Below, in pieces: positions 1 to 7,417 of a stretch of 10,756 nucleotides of DNA. A model generated the notes under the pieces. The model was not told the DNA's origin. It was given only the letters and a program-made list of their open reading frames with translations, and searched no databases. Source of the stretch: Baffinella frigidus (Eukaryota > Cryptophyceae > Cryptomonadales > Baffinellaceae); the NCBI GenBank assembly GCA_026770585.1, contig MU646386.1:408062-418817 (forward strand), in the 5' to 3' direction. Position 1 is the first letter of the stretch; each line of letters begins with the position of its first letter. The position numbers were made by a program, and so were the translations under genes.

Positions 1-298
1 CTGGAAGGACGGGCTCTGGTGCGCGATCTTGCCGCTCTTCAACTCGATGGCGATCAGCCCAGCCCCCGCCTGCGTGGTGTAGGCTTGCTCCAACGCACCA
101 AGTGCCATCTCCTGCGTGCTCGTCTGTGTAATCGTTGCTTCCAAGAGCGCTTCTCTCGTCCGCCCCGACTTAAGCGCCTGTACCCCGTTCGTGGGCAGCC
201 CCGCCGACCCTGCGCAAAACACAACGCCCTTCAGCGCGGCCAAGCAGCTCTGGGCACACAGTCTGTGCCGCAGGGGCGGGGGCGGGGGTTGGGAACGA
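1..298. repeat. Left arm of an inverted duplication (partner 1686-2027)
   Basis: Reading the reverse complement of 1686-2027 against 1-298 gives long near-identity. Bases 1-99 are identical to the complement of 2027-1929. Only a handful of substitutions are seen over the next ~140 bases, apart from extra coding repeat in the right arm. Similarity fades in the 5' half of intron 1. Confidence 0.92.
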
Positions 299-694
299 GA
301 GGGCGCAGGGTTCTTTGGGCGCGGTTCACTCACTTTCGCCAAGAACGAGATCGTCGTTGCGAGGTTCATTTACTTTCGTCAAGAACGAGATCGTCGTGCG
401 TTGCCCTTGCACCAGCCTCACCGCGTGCACGACGTCTCTCAGGAGCTGCTCCTTCGCGCGCCCGCGCAACGCCTTGGACCTGTACCCCGGATGTCCCATG
501 TTCTCGTTCACTCTGGGCGCCAGCAAATCCAGTGTCGTCCACAGCGCAGTGGTGTTCGCGCGCTCGTTCTTCTTGCGTAGCGCCAACACCTCCTTCATGG
601 GACGCACCGCATCGGGAAAAGTGTGTCCGCCCTCTGCTGCCTGCGCATGATTTGCCTCCTGTGACCAGGCCCCGCCAGGCCCAGCAGAGAACAT
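1..694 (-). CDS. Left paralogue of a head-to-head gene pair, two exons visible, 3' end outside window
   Basis: Proposed exon 1 is 694-334 and exon 2 is 209-1, on the minus strand; the gene continues past base 1. The ATG at 694 has the context ACGATG, with A at -3. Exon 1 (120 codons) holds a charged helical stretch, LALRKKNERANTTALWTTLD. The intron 333-210 starts GTGAGT, ends TTTTGCGCAG, is 124 bp long and is phase 1. Exon 2 gives a helical stretch, then GALEQAYTTQAGAG and GLIAIELKSGKIAHQSPSFQ, nearly identical to the right-hand copy. The shared intron length, phase and acceptor in both copies strongly support this structure. The function is not recognised; the start of exon 2's GLIAIELKSG region resembles the first strands of a PAS sensor domain, but only weakly. 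A 40-bp tandem duplication lies at the end of exon 1. Exon 1 may have further exons upstream. Confidence 0.6.
318..397. repeat. 40-bp tandem duplication carrying two 5' splice-site-like sequences
   Basis: Bases 318-357 and 358-397 are two 40-bp units that share the segment ACTTTCGYCAAGAACGAGAT. On the minus strand each unit carries a donor-like hexamer after CGAAA: GTAAAT at 373-368 and GTGAGT at 333-328. Because 40 is not a multiple of three, the duplication shifts the frame by one base. Only the downstream GTGAGT is in phase with the acceptor at 210 when the exon is read from the ATG at 694. Confidence 0.85.
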
Positions 695-1477
695 CGTCTC
701 CCTTCCCTGCTATACTATGCCTCGGTCTTATATCCCGGAGAGCCAAAGCGCGCCCTCAACGTGACGTCGACAAATGGGCGTTTTTTTTCTTACAGCCACT
801 GGCCGAATAACCCTTTATCGCAAAAGTTGACATGATTTATACCACTAAAATACATATTAGACCTTTTTGTACCAGATCCATTCATCACGGGGCAGCCGCA
901 TTTGCGCCATCAAAGGGAGTTGACTTAAGAATGCTCAAAATACCATAATGTTCCGGGGGCATTCATGGTCAAACTACACAAACGGGAAAAACTTGGTTCT
1001 CAAGTACCCTTGAGAACCAGAGTGTCCCCCATGCTCGAAGAACTTCAAGGAACAAAGGGACCTTTCCTCGCTTTCTGCTGCGATCCTCCGCACCGGGAGG
1101 CTCGATGCTTGAGACAAAGCAGGGCCACTGGTCGTAAAACTTTGGCACTTGAACCATGAATCCGGAAAAGGGTGCAAGAAAAGGGGCTCGGCCAAGCCTG
1201 CATAGGTGGGTCGGGGAGCTCACCCGTAGATCGTTCCCAACTCCTCAAGAGTGAGGTGGGCGTGGCCTTCGACGTGAGTGTAAATAAAAGCACCAAAGCA
1301 CCAAGCACCATCCACAGAGGAGAATAGGCTGAATAGCGGCCCATCTCACGGAGATTGACTAATCGCCAGCGACCCATGCAACGGGGCGTTAGCACCAATC
1401 GCCATCACAAACAGCGACCCCTTCTCTGTTGACAAGGGCTTGCTGCAAATTTTCCAAGCTCCTGCCCTTCTAGAACG
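695..1477. promoter_or_regulatory. Intergenic region between two divergent paralogues
   Basis: The two genes point away from each other, so this 783-bp stretch is expected to contain both promoters. It includes an AT-rich segment at 800-960, unlike the GC-rich coding flanks, a TATA-like TATACTAT at 710-717 and a perfect hairpin at 994-1019. Some open frames cross it (for example minus 1398-1045), but none has a splice context or composition I would support. A strong 3' splice-site-like sequence (eight T's, then CTTACAG) ends at 796 on the plus strand, with no convincing exon after it. Confidence 0.4.
994..1019. repeat. Perfect hairpin, 11-bp arms
   Basis: The left arm TGGTTCTCAAG (994-1004) and right arm CTTGAGAACCA (1009-1019) are exact reverse complements around a 4-base TACC loop. 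It lies between the divergent genes and could be an operator-like palindrome or a small cruciform. No function is evident. Confidence 0.85.
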
Positions 1478-3580
1478 ATGGCCGCGACTGCCAAGCGGCG
1501 CCAGCCATCCTCTGGCAGAAGCGAGGACGCTGTGCCGGCGGCGCTGCAGTTGTCGTTTCAACCGCAGTGGCGCCCCCTGCGCCTCATCCAGCGTGAACGC
1601 CGCAAGGCAACAGACGAGCTCTGGAGGAGGCTGGACGATGTCGTCACTGACGCGAGTGAGTTCCCCTCACCCTGCGAGCCCTGACCCTCTCGACCCCAAC
1701 CCCCGCCCCCGCCCCTGCAGCGGACACAAGTGTGCCCAGAGCTGTTTGGCCGCGCTGATGGGCGTTGTGTTTTGCGCAGGGCCGGCGTGGCTGCCCACGA
1801 ACGGGGTACAGGCGCTCAAGTCGGGGCGGACGAGAGAAGCGCTCTTGGAAGCAACGATTACACAGACGCGCAGGCTGATGGCGCCGGGTTCCTTGCAGCA
1901 AGCTTGCACTGCAAAGGCGATGGTGCCGGGTGCGTTGGAGCAAGCCTACACCACGCAGGCGGGGGCTGGGCTGATCGCCATCGAGTTGAAGAGCGGCAAG
2001 ATCGCGCACCAGAGCCCGTCCTTCCAGCAACTTACCAGTTGGATACCGGTGGAAGCGCGCGGCAACATCCAGGTTTCAATGGAGTCTCGGGACGGCGACG
2101 ACTTCCACAGCTTCTGTCAGTCGGCGGTGAAAGACGCAGGCGAGCCGTACGGAGAGACCTTCCTGGACCGCGACACAGTTGTGGGGCGGTCCATCACGGT
2201 GCGCTTCTTCACCCGCGCGCCAGGGCCGCCTGGTCTGCGAAATCCGGAGTGGCTGCTCATGGTGCGAGCAGTCACGCTCACGCTGGTGGGGGTGCAGCCG
2301 CGGCAGCTTGCTGGGGAACTGCCAGCTGCAGGCATGAGGCTGCCGTCTCTGGGGCAGGGACGGATTTCAGAGGCGATCGGGGTGTTCACGGCGGATCTGA
2401 GGGGGGGCACGCCGCCGCAGTGGACGGTACAGGCGGCGCACAATCGGAATCTGCTGGACTCGGAAGTGGCAGCAGGCACTTACGACATGGGCACGGGAAA
2501 CGAGAAACCGTTGGAGCAAGTCGCAAGTTGGTTCAACTTTGAAGTTTCGAAAGAGGAGGGGGCCGGCGCCAGCATGTGCTCCCGTGCGGCAGCTCAGCTG
2601 CAGCACGCCGCCTCAAGCGCCCGCAGCATCGCACACCGATCTGCCGCGTGGCTGACCCGCAAGGCTCTCGGAATCACGTACAAATGGTCGCTTTGCCTCC
2701 ACGACGCTGACGACACGGTGCCCTAAACCCTAAACCCTAAACCATAAACCTTAAACCCTGAACCCTTAACCCTACGCCGTAAACCCACACCCTAAACCCT
2801 AATCGTCAAACCCTAAACCCTAAACCTTAAACCCTAAACCCTAAACATTAAACCCTCAACCCAGAACCCTGAACCCTGAACCCTGAACCCCCAACCCTCT
2901 ACCCAACCCCCCCCTCTCCTAAATCCCCAACCCTCAACGGTAAATCGCGAACCGTAAATCGTAAACCCTCAACCCTCAACCCTCAACCCTCAATCTTCAA
3001 TCCTCAACCCTCAACCCTCAACTCTCTACCCTCAACCCCAACCCCAGACCCCAACCCCCAGACCCCAAACCCCAAACTCTAAGCCCCAACCCCCACACCT
3101 CAAACCCCAAACCCCAAACCCCAAACCTTACACCCTCAACCCTCCACCCTGAACCAGGTCTCGATCTCAGTCCTCATGCTCTACAAACTGTACGGAGGCT
3201 TGTCGACCAGCGTTGGAATTTCTTTCGTCGGTGGCAAAGTCGGATTCTCGCAAGGAGGGCTGGAGTTCCTGTACTTGGTCGCTGACCCAGAGCAGCCTCT
3301 CGACGGAACCCTGCGCGCAACGATGGTCCGGATCGCTTCAGCCAAGACCGCCGGAGAGTTCGATGTGCACCGTCCGCTGGTCTTTTTTCTGACGTGGGGC
3401 AAAGGCGCCTTCCACACCGTGTGCCAGAGTATTTCTTTTGAAAGGGGGGGCAAGAAGATGCCGTCGGCGGAGGATGTGTCCCAGCTCTTCGAGAAGCTCA
3501 AGCTTTCTCCAGGGGCAGATCTCCTCAGCGACGGCAGCGCCACAATCTGTGTTGGACATTCTGGTGTGCAGCTCAGTTAG
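1478..3580 (+). CDS. Right paralogue, predicted three-exon gene, PAS-like region, product not recognised
   Basis: Proposed exons are 1478-1655, 1780-2717 and 3158-3580 (512 residues). The ATG at 1478 sits in AACGATGG. Intron 1 (GTGAGT...TTTTGCGCAG, 124 bp, phase 1) matches that of the left paralogue. Exon 1 contains RLIQRERRKATDELWRRLDD, related to the helix of the other copy. Exon 2 has a 14-residue tandem repeat at residues 93-120. It then has a region at about 120-232 (GLIAIELKSG...LLMVRAVTLT) whose strand pattern resembles a PAS domain; this is weak, with no cofactor residue identified. Exon 3 is rich in beta-type residues (GLSTSVGISFVGGKVGF) and ends at TAG 3578-3580. The second intron is telomere-like repeat. 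If it is not spliced, the protein ends at the TAA at 2724 with 374 residues, and 3158-3580 would be a separate piece. Exons 1-2 are more secure than the join to exon 3. Confidence 0.6.
1656..1779 (+). other. Intron 1 of the right paralogue
   Basis: The donor is A|GTGAGT at 1656 and the acceptor GTTTTGCGCAG ends at 1779, giving phase 1 and 124 bp. A nearer AG at 1720 (CCCCTGCAG) would be out of frame. The left paralogue has the same length, phase and acceptor, which is the strongest evidence for this intron. Confidence 0.75.
1686..2027. repeat. Right arm of the inverted duplication (partner 1-298)
   Basis: This arm covers the 3' part of intron 1 and the start of exon 2. It is longer than the left arm chiefly because it carries an additional 42-bp coding unit. 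Confidence 0.92.
1878..1961 (+). repeat. 42-bp tandem coding duplication (14-residue repeat)
   Basis: Two units, 1878-1919 and 1920-1961, encode MAPGSLQQACTAKA and MVPGALEQAYTTQA. The left paralogue has only one unit (MALGALEQAYTTQA), so this is a gain in the right copy or a loss in the left. Confidence 0.85.
2718..3157 (+). other. Predicted intron 2, filled with telomere-like repeat
   Basis: Donor ACG|GTGCCC at 2718 and acceptor CTGAACCAG ending at 3157 are both phase 0, so exon 2 (…LHDADDT) reads on into VSISVLMLYKLYGG. The donor is a poor match beyond GT. An alternative acceptor at 3170 (GATCTCAG) would need a phase-1 donor. The call is inferred from frames and from coding-like sequence on both sides. 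Confidence 0.45.
2721..3150 (-). repeat. Interstitial telomere-like array, about 430 bp, C-strand on plus
   Basis: The array is 7-mers based on CCCTAAA, with neighbouring units sharing the same variant. It runs mostly CCCTAAA at 2721-2860, CCCTGAA near 2863-2890, CCCTCAA around 2960-3030, and CCCCAAA or CCCCAAC at 3035-3125. The first TAA of the array (2724-2726) closes the exon 2 reading frame if the intron is not removed. Confidence 0.95.
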
Positions 3581-3763
3581 AATCCATCCGGAAAATGCTC
3601 GTATGAGCGGCCGACACGGGGTACAGTATTGGCACAATGCGTAGCATGTGCGGCGCTGACGCTGGTTGTTTGGCCCAAATCATCAATCTCTCTGTGCAGC
3701 TCAACGGAGCTCAAAGCGGGTAGCCCGGCGTGGCCTTGGGCGCCTCCGTGGGAGCGCTCCCCC
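3581..3763. other. 3' flank of the right paralogue, no gene seen
   Basis: Unique sequence after the TAG at 3580, probably 3' untranslated or intergenic. No clear AATAAA is present. A 12-bp perfect palindrome GGGAGCGCTCCC lies at 3750-3761. No reading frame here is convincing. Confidence 0.4.
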
Positions 3764-3822
3764 TTAGGGGTTAGGGGGTATTGGTTAGGGGGTAGGGATT
3801 AGGGGGTAGGGGGTAGGGGTTC
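3764..3822 (+). repeat. Short G-strand telomere-like block (TTAGGGGG/TAGGGGGT)
   Basis: Degenerate repeats of TTAGGGGG and TAGGGGGTA with G runs of four to five, orientation opposite to the array at 2721-3150. Confidence 0.8.
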
Positions 3823-4232
3823 CTTGAAGCCATATCTGGATTGTACACGTTCTAAAAGGGGGGCGACGGATGCCGAGGTGCCAGGATGTTGCAGAATGAA
3901 TGGAACACACATGCCTGTCTGCTCGTCTCAGCGCTGTCCGTTCCGGTATGCAGTTTGCCGTCGAACTGTCTGATTGAGTCCCCCCCTTTGATGCATCGCC
4001 GCACGGCACAGTTCACTCAGTTACACTGTTTTGGAGGAGGATGAGCGCATGATGCTTCCGTCCTCCCGCCTCTCCCTGCCCCTCGCCAGAGCCTTCCCTC
4101 GGTGTGCTAGGTCGTCAACAAACGTTGCTATCACCCCCCTCCTCTACAGTAGGCCTATGATAAGAACGAGCTTTCTTCCGCTGCAGTTTCCCTTACTGCT
4201 CTCCTGGGATGGGTTGCTCCCATCGAGAGGCT
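3823..4232. other. Non-coding stretch with a foldback-element fragment
   Basis: No credible exon is seen. Bases 4148-4161 contain CTACAGTAGGCCTATG-like sequence identical to the core of the foldback element at 6343-6458, so this is probably an element remnant. The remainder is unremarkable unique sequence. Confidence 0.4.
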
Positions 4233-4356
4233 TACAGGGCTACCTCGCTCATAGGACCCCCCCCCCTGCCCCCTAGTACCACCATAGGGCCCTAGGCATA
4301 GGCCTTGTGTAGGGTCCTAGGGGGAAGTGCTTTCTCATGAGCGAGGTACCCCTGTA
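4233..4356. mobile_element. Foldback/MITE-like element, copy 1
   Basis: About 124 bp that is nearly palindromic throughout. The left end TACAGGGCTACCTCGCTCAT mirrors the right end ATGAGCGAGGTACCCCTGTA. The centre carries GGGCCCTAGG and TAGGGTCCTAGG. TA is present at both outer ends, which would fit a TA target duplication as in Tc1/mariner-type MITEs; this is inference. It encodes no protein. Confidence 0.8.
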
Positions 4357-4468
4357 TTCGGCGGGGCACTGCTTAGAGGGGATTGTACCCGGTACACGCC
4401 TCAAGATGGTCAGCTGGACCTAGTTGTCAGCACCGCCCAGGAAAGGCCTAGTCACCCCAAAGCGGGCC

Positions 4469-4588
4469 TACATGGGTTACCCCCAAAATGAGCACGCGCC
4501 TCCCCAGGCTCCTGCGATACGCCTGGTCCTAGGAGCATAGGAACGCCCTAGGGACGGCGAGTGTCCTTATTCGGGAGTAACCCCTGTA
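4469..4588. mobile_element. Foldback/MITE-like element, copy 2, diverged
   Basis: The left end TACATGGGTTACCCCCAAAA pairs with the right end TCGGGAGTAACCCCTGTA, around a CCTAGG-rich centre (GGTCCTAGGAGCATAGG). It has the same size and layout as the element at 4233-4356 but with many changes. Confidence 0.65.
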
Positions 4589-4668
4589 TGGGGGTAGGGT
4601 TTAGGAACGAGTTTGAGGTTAAGGGTTTAGGGTTTAGGATTTAGGGTTTAGGTTTCAGGGTTGAAGGT

Positions 4669-4707
<39 letters not shown>

Positions 4708-4715
4708 GGTTTATG
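4589..4715 (+). repeat. Interstitial telomere-like array, G-strand
   Basis: TTTAGGG units at 4590-4655 give way to an almost uniform TTGAGGG run at 4662-4710. It directly abuts the right end of a foldback element. Confidence 0.93.
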
Positions 4716-4828
4716 GTGTGGCCGACGAGTCAAGGTGAAGGTGGCCCATCAGTTTTTAAGCTCAACCCATAAAACTTTTTAGCGGGAAATGGGTGTTTTA
4801 CTGCACAAGGTACCCGTAAACGCTCTCC

Positions 4829-5783
4829 CAAGTCCCTCTGAGTGAATCCTGAGTCCCTCTGAGTCAATCCTTTGTTTTTCTGGGTGGATACTGAGTCTTT
4901 CTGGGCGAATCCTGAGTCTTTTTGGGTGAATCCTGAGTTTCTCTGGGTGAATCCTGAGTTTTTCTGGGTGAATCCTGATTTTTTCTGGGTGAATCCTGAG
5001 TCTTTCTGGGCGAATCCTGAGTGATACCAACTGAATGCCGAGTCCCTCTGTGTCAATCCTGAGTCTTTCTGGGTCAATCCTGAGTCTCTCTGGGCGAATC
5101 CTGAGTCTTTCTGGGCGAATCCTGTTTCATGGGTCAATTCTGAGTTTTTCTGACCAAATCCTGAGTTTTTCTGGGTAAATCCTGAGTCTTTCTGGGTCAA
5201 TCCTGAGTGTTTCTGACTGAGTCCTGAGTCTTTCTGGTGAATCCTGAGTTTTTCTGGGCCAATCCTGAGTCTTTCAGGGTCAATCCTGAGTCTTTCTGAC
5301 TAAATCCTGAATCTTTCTGGTCGAATCCTGAGTCTTGTTGTGTGCATTCTGAGTCTTTCTGTCTGAATCCCGAGTCCTTCTGACTATATCCTGAGTCCTC
5401 CTGACTGAATCCTGAGTCATCATGCCTGAATCCTGAGTCTTCTTGACTGAATCTTGAGTCATCCTGCCTGAATCCTGAGTCGTCCTGACTGAATTCTGAG
5501 TCATCCCGTCTGAATCCTAAGTCATCCTGACTGAATCCTGAGTCATCCTGACTGAATCCTAAGCCATCCTGTCTGAATCCTGTGTCATCCTGTCTGAATC
5601 CTGAGTCATCCTGACTGAATCCTGAGCCATCCTGACTGAATCCTGAGTCCTCCTTGACGGAATCCTGATTCATCCTTCCTGAATCCTGAGTCATCCTGAC
5701 TGAATCCTGAGTCATTCTGCCTGAAACCTGAGTCCTCTTGACTAAAACCTGTGTCCTCCTGACTGAATCCCCAGACCATCCTG
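4829..5783. repeat. 21-bp minisatellite, about 45 units
   Basis: The plus-strand consensus is TCCTGAGTCTTTCTGGGTGAA in the first part and TCCTGAGTCATCCTGACTGAA in the second, changing over between about 5200 and 5400. Since 21 is a multiple of three, the minus strand stays open for long stretches and would encode heptads such as DSGFTQK and DSGFSQD. The minus frames run 5902-5606, 5715-5197 and 5200-4730. They are broken by a 20-bp unit near 5236 (CTTTCTGGTGAATCC) and a 22-bp unit near 5650. A degenerate tail continues to about 5955. A minisatellite fits better than a gene, but a frameshifted heptad-repeat protein cannot be excluded. Confidence 0.95.
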
Positions 5784-5962
5784 AGTGCTGACTCCATCCT
5801 GTGGCCTGTCAACGTTATCCGGATAGTCGTCAAAACTCTATACTTCATCCCGAAACCTGGAAAGTCTATCGTGAAGCCTGGACATGCAGACTCCAGTTTC
5901 AATGCGTCCTGAGTGAAATATGAGTTGTTCTCACTGAATCCTGAGTCGTCCTGAAATTTTAC

Positions 5963-6342
5963 ATGAAACCTGGTGTCAAAGTTGGTGAGAGTGTCCTACG
6001 GAGAGTCCGAACATTTGAACATGATACAGATGGCCAACATTTCAGTGAACTACGGCCATTTGCGCTCCGTTGGTGGATGGAAAAAATATTTTTGACCTTA
6101 AAAACTGGTTTAAAAACTGGTACCCCACACCCCAGCCAATTTCAGTTTTTAACTAAAAACTGGTAGTGATGAGACTGGCTGATTAGTTCTCGTCTGCCAC
6201 ACTAGCTGTGTGAGGGAGGAGAGGCTGGGCTCGTATTTCTTGATACGTAACGCACTCAACACCCAGAGGTGATGGAGGTGCCGAATGGGGTGAGGGGGCG
6301 ATCTCCTCAGATTGGGAATGGCGCCAATCCCTTACACGGGCG
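5963..6342. other. Region between minisatellite and foldback cluster, no supported gene
   Basis: A 67-codon open frame at 5963-6166 owes its end (LKTGLKTG) to the AAAAACTGG repeats and is unlikely to be a gene. The rest, to 6342, shows nothing I can identify. Confidence 0.4.
6097..6166. repeat. Clustered AAAAACTGG motif with a hairpin
   Basis: TTAAAAACTGG occurs at 6099 and again at 6111. CAGTTTTTAACTAAAAACTG (6143-6162) is a hairpin with 9-bp arms. CTTAAAAACTG at 6097-6107 is the exact reverse complement of CAGTTTTTAAG at 4750-4760, on the other side of the minisatellite. Confidence 0.75.
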
Positions 6343-6458
6343 ACAGGGGTCGTTCATAAGAATGCGCCTCCTCCTAGGACTCTACAGTAGGCCTATGCCT
6401 AGTGCCCTATGGTGGTCCTGGGGGGTGGGCGCTTTCTTATGAGCGAGGTGCCCCTGTA
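6343..6458. mobile_element. Foldback/MITE-like element, copy 3
   Basis: The left end ACAGGGGTCGTTCATAAGAA pairs with the right end TTCTTATGAGCGAGGTGCCCCTGT. CTCCTAGGACTCTACAGTAGG on the left mirrors the TGGTCCTGGGG side. About 116 bp, non-coding. Confidence 0.8.
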
Positions 6459-6570
6459 GCCCCCAGAGTCGTGCATGGGGCTAGTCCCTAGAGAACGCCA
6501 CGGTAGGGCCATAGAGGCCTACTGTAGGGTCCCAAGGGGGTGCGCCTCCTGCTGAGCAAAGTACCCTTGA
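6459..6570. mobile_element. Degenerate or partial foldback element, copy 4
   Basis: It shares the core TAGGGCCATAGAGGCCTACTGTAGGGTCC and a right end GAGCAAAGTACCCTTGA with the other copies, but its left end is poorly matched. It directly follows copy 3, so it may be a tandem or nested insertion. Confidence 0.5.
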
Positions 6571-6618
6571 AGAGTGCCGGGGTTCCCCCCCAGGGGTACA
6601 GTTCGTAGTTCTCCTTCT

Positions 6619-6652
6619 CACCCTAAACCTAAACCCTACACCCTAAACTACA
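6619..6652 (-). repeat. Short telomere-like block, C-strand on plus
   Basis: About five units of CCCTAAA and its shortened or substituted forms, followed by the palindrome TACAGCTGTA. Confidence 0.8.
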
Positions 6653-6671
6653 GCTGTACTCACACTCAGCC

Positions 6672-6794
6672 TGCTGGGGTACCTCGCTTATAAGAAAGTG
6701 CCAACCCCCCCCAGGACGATCATAGGGCCCTAGGCAAAGGCCTACTGTAGGATCCTGGGGGGTGGCGCTTTCTTATGGGCGAGGTACCCCTGTA
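6672..6794. mobile_element. Foldback/MITE-like element, copy 5, best preserved ends
   Basis: The left end GGGGTACCTCGCTTATAAGA and right end TCTTATGGGCGAGGTACCCC are near-perfect inverted repeats of about 27 bp. Inside, CCCCCCAGGA and TCCTGGGGGG pair in turn, so the whole 123 bp could form one long hairpin. Confidence 0.85.
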
Positions 6795-6803
6795 ACCCCT
6801 ATC

Positions 6804-6939
6804 CCTGCGCGCCGCTCCTCTCCCCGCGGCTGGCAGCCCACGCATGTGAGGACGCAGCCCTAGACGTACTCACATGCCTGCGAGAGGAACGGAGGTCTTA
6901 CACCTGCGCGCCGCCCCTCCCCCCGCGGCCGGCAGCCAA
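6804..6939. repeat. Pair of 37-bp direct repeats, 99 bp apart
   Basis: Units at 6804-6840 and 6903-6939 begin CCTGCGCGCCGC and include CCCCGCGGCYGGCAGCC. They differ at only a few bases. The spacer contains ACTCACATG. The function is unknown. Confidence 0.85.
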
Positions 6940-7304
6940 AGCTTCGCGAAAGGCCCTCACCTGCTCCGAGCACACTGTCAAGTTGCCAAATCTTGAAAGT
7001 CTACACCCTTTCGCAGCGCTGGGAGTTTCCCTGTGGGCTGGAAACTCTGATTCCTGCTAGTTCTCTTGGAAGTAGGGTAAGGATACCGACCCTGCATTTC
7101 TCTCTCTTCAACGTTCTCGTAGGGTAAGGATCCTGGTCGAAGCACCCACGCGCGATTGAGTGGTCCCAACTTCAGGCTCGATGGGTGTGCACAGATGGCG
7201 GCCGTGTTGGTAGTAAGAAAGGTCTCTCTTTCTAAACTGAGTGTCACGAGTGGAGCTGCAAATCAGGAAGCGATACCTTGACCCCTGAATCATGAAACCC
7301 CAAC
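6940..7304. other. Unique sequence without a supported gene
   Basis: No exon is convincing. GTAGGGTAAGGAT occurs twice (7072-7084 and 7129-7141), each containing a donor-like GTAAGG, with a pyrimidine-rich stretch between them. Confidence 0.35.
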
Positions 7305-7352
7305 CCTGCCCCCTAAAACCTAACCCCTTACCCCTAGCCCTCCCAAACCCTA
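7305..7352 (-). repeat. Degenerate telomere-like block, C-strand on plus
   Basis: Units such as CCCTAAAACC, CCCTTACC and CCCAAACCC; poorly conserved. Confidence 0.65.
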
Positions 7353-7417
7353 CACGTTCTAGAGACATTGAGCCGGTGGTCCGAAGCAGCGGCGTCACGT
7401 CGACACAAGTGTCAAGG

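Noticed and set aside
366-746. Minus open frame ending at the first of the two duplicated donors
   Set aside because: It has low-complexity Arg/Gly/Ala composition, and the other frame (from 694) matches the exon 1 helix of the paralogue. It is kept only as an alternative in the donor finding.
19-810. 263-codon open frame on plus over the left paralogue
   Set aside because: It is the antisense of the minus-strand gene. Its Arg- and Pro-rich translation is typical of GC-rich shadow frames, and the corresponding shadow exists in the other paralogue.
776-810. Strong plus-strand acceptor-like TTTTTTTTCTTACAG
   Set aside because: A stop follows within 15 bases in one frame and no coding-like sequence follows in any frame; probably coincidental.
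1045-1398. Minus open frame with a hydrophobic segment in the intergenic region
   Set aside because: No supporting splice sites, start context or homology, and it lies where promoters of the divergent pair are expected.
1440-1655. Upstream extension of the exon 2 frame as one unspliced gene
   Set aside because: It lacks an ATG, starting at a TTG, and is less protein-like than the ATG frame at 1478. The paralogue supports an intron at 1656-1779.
4829-5783. CRISPR-like array
   Set aside because: The units are contiguous 21-mers without unique spacers, in a eukaryotic context.
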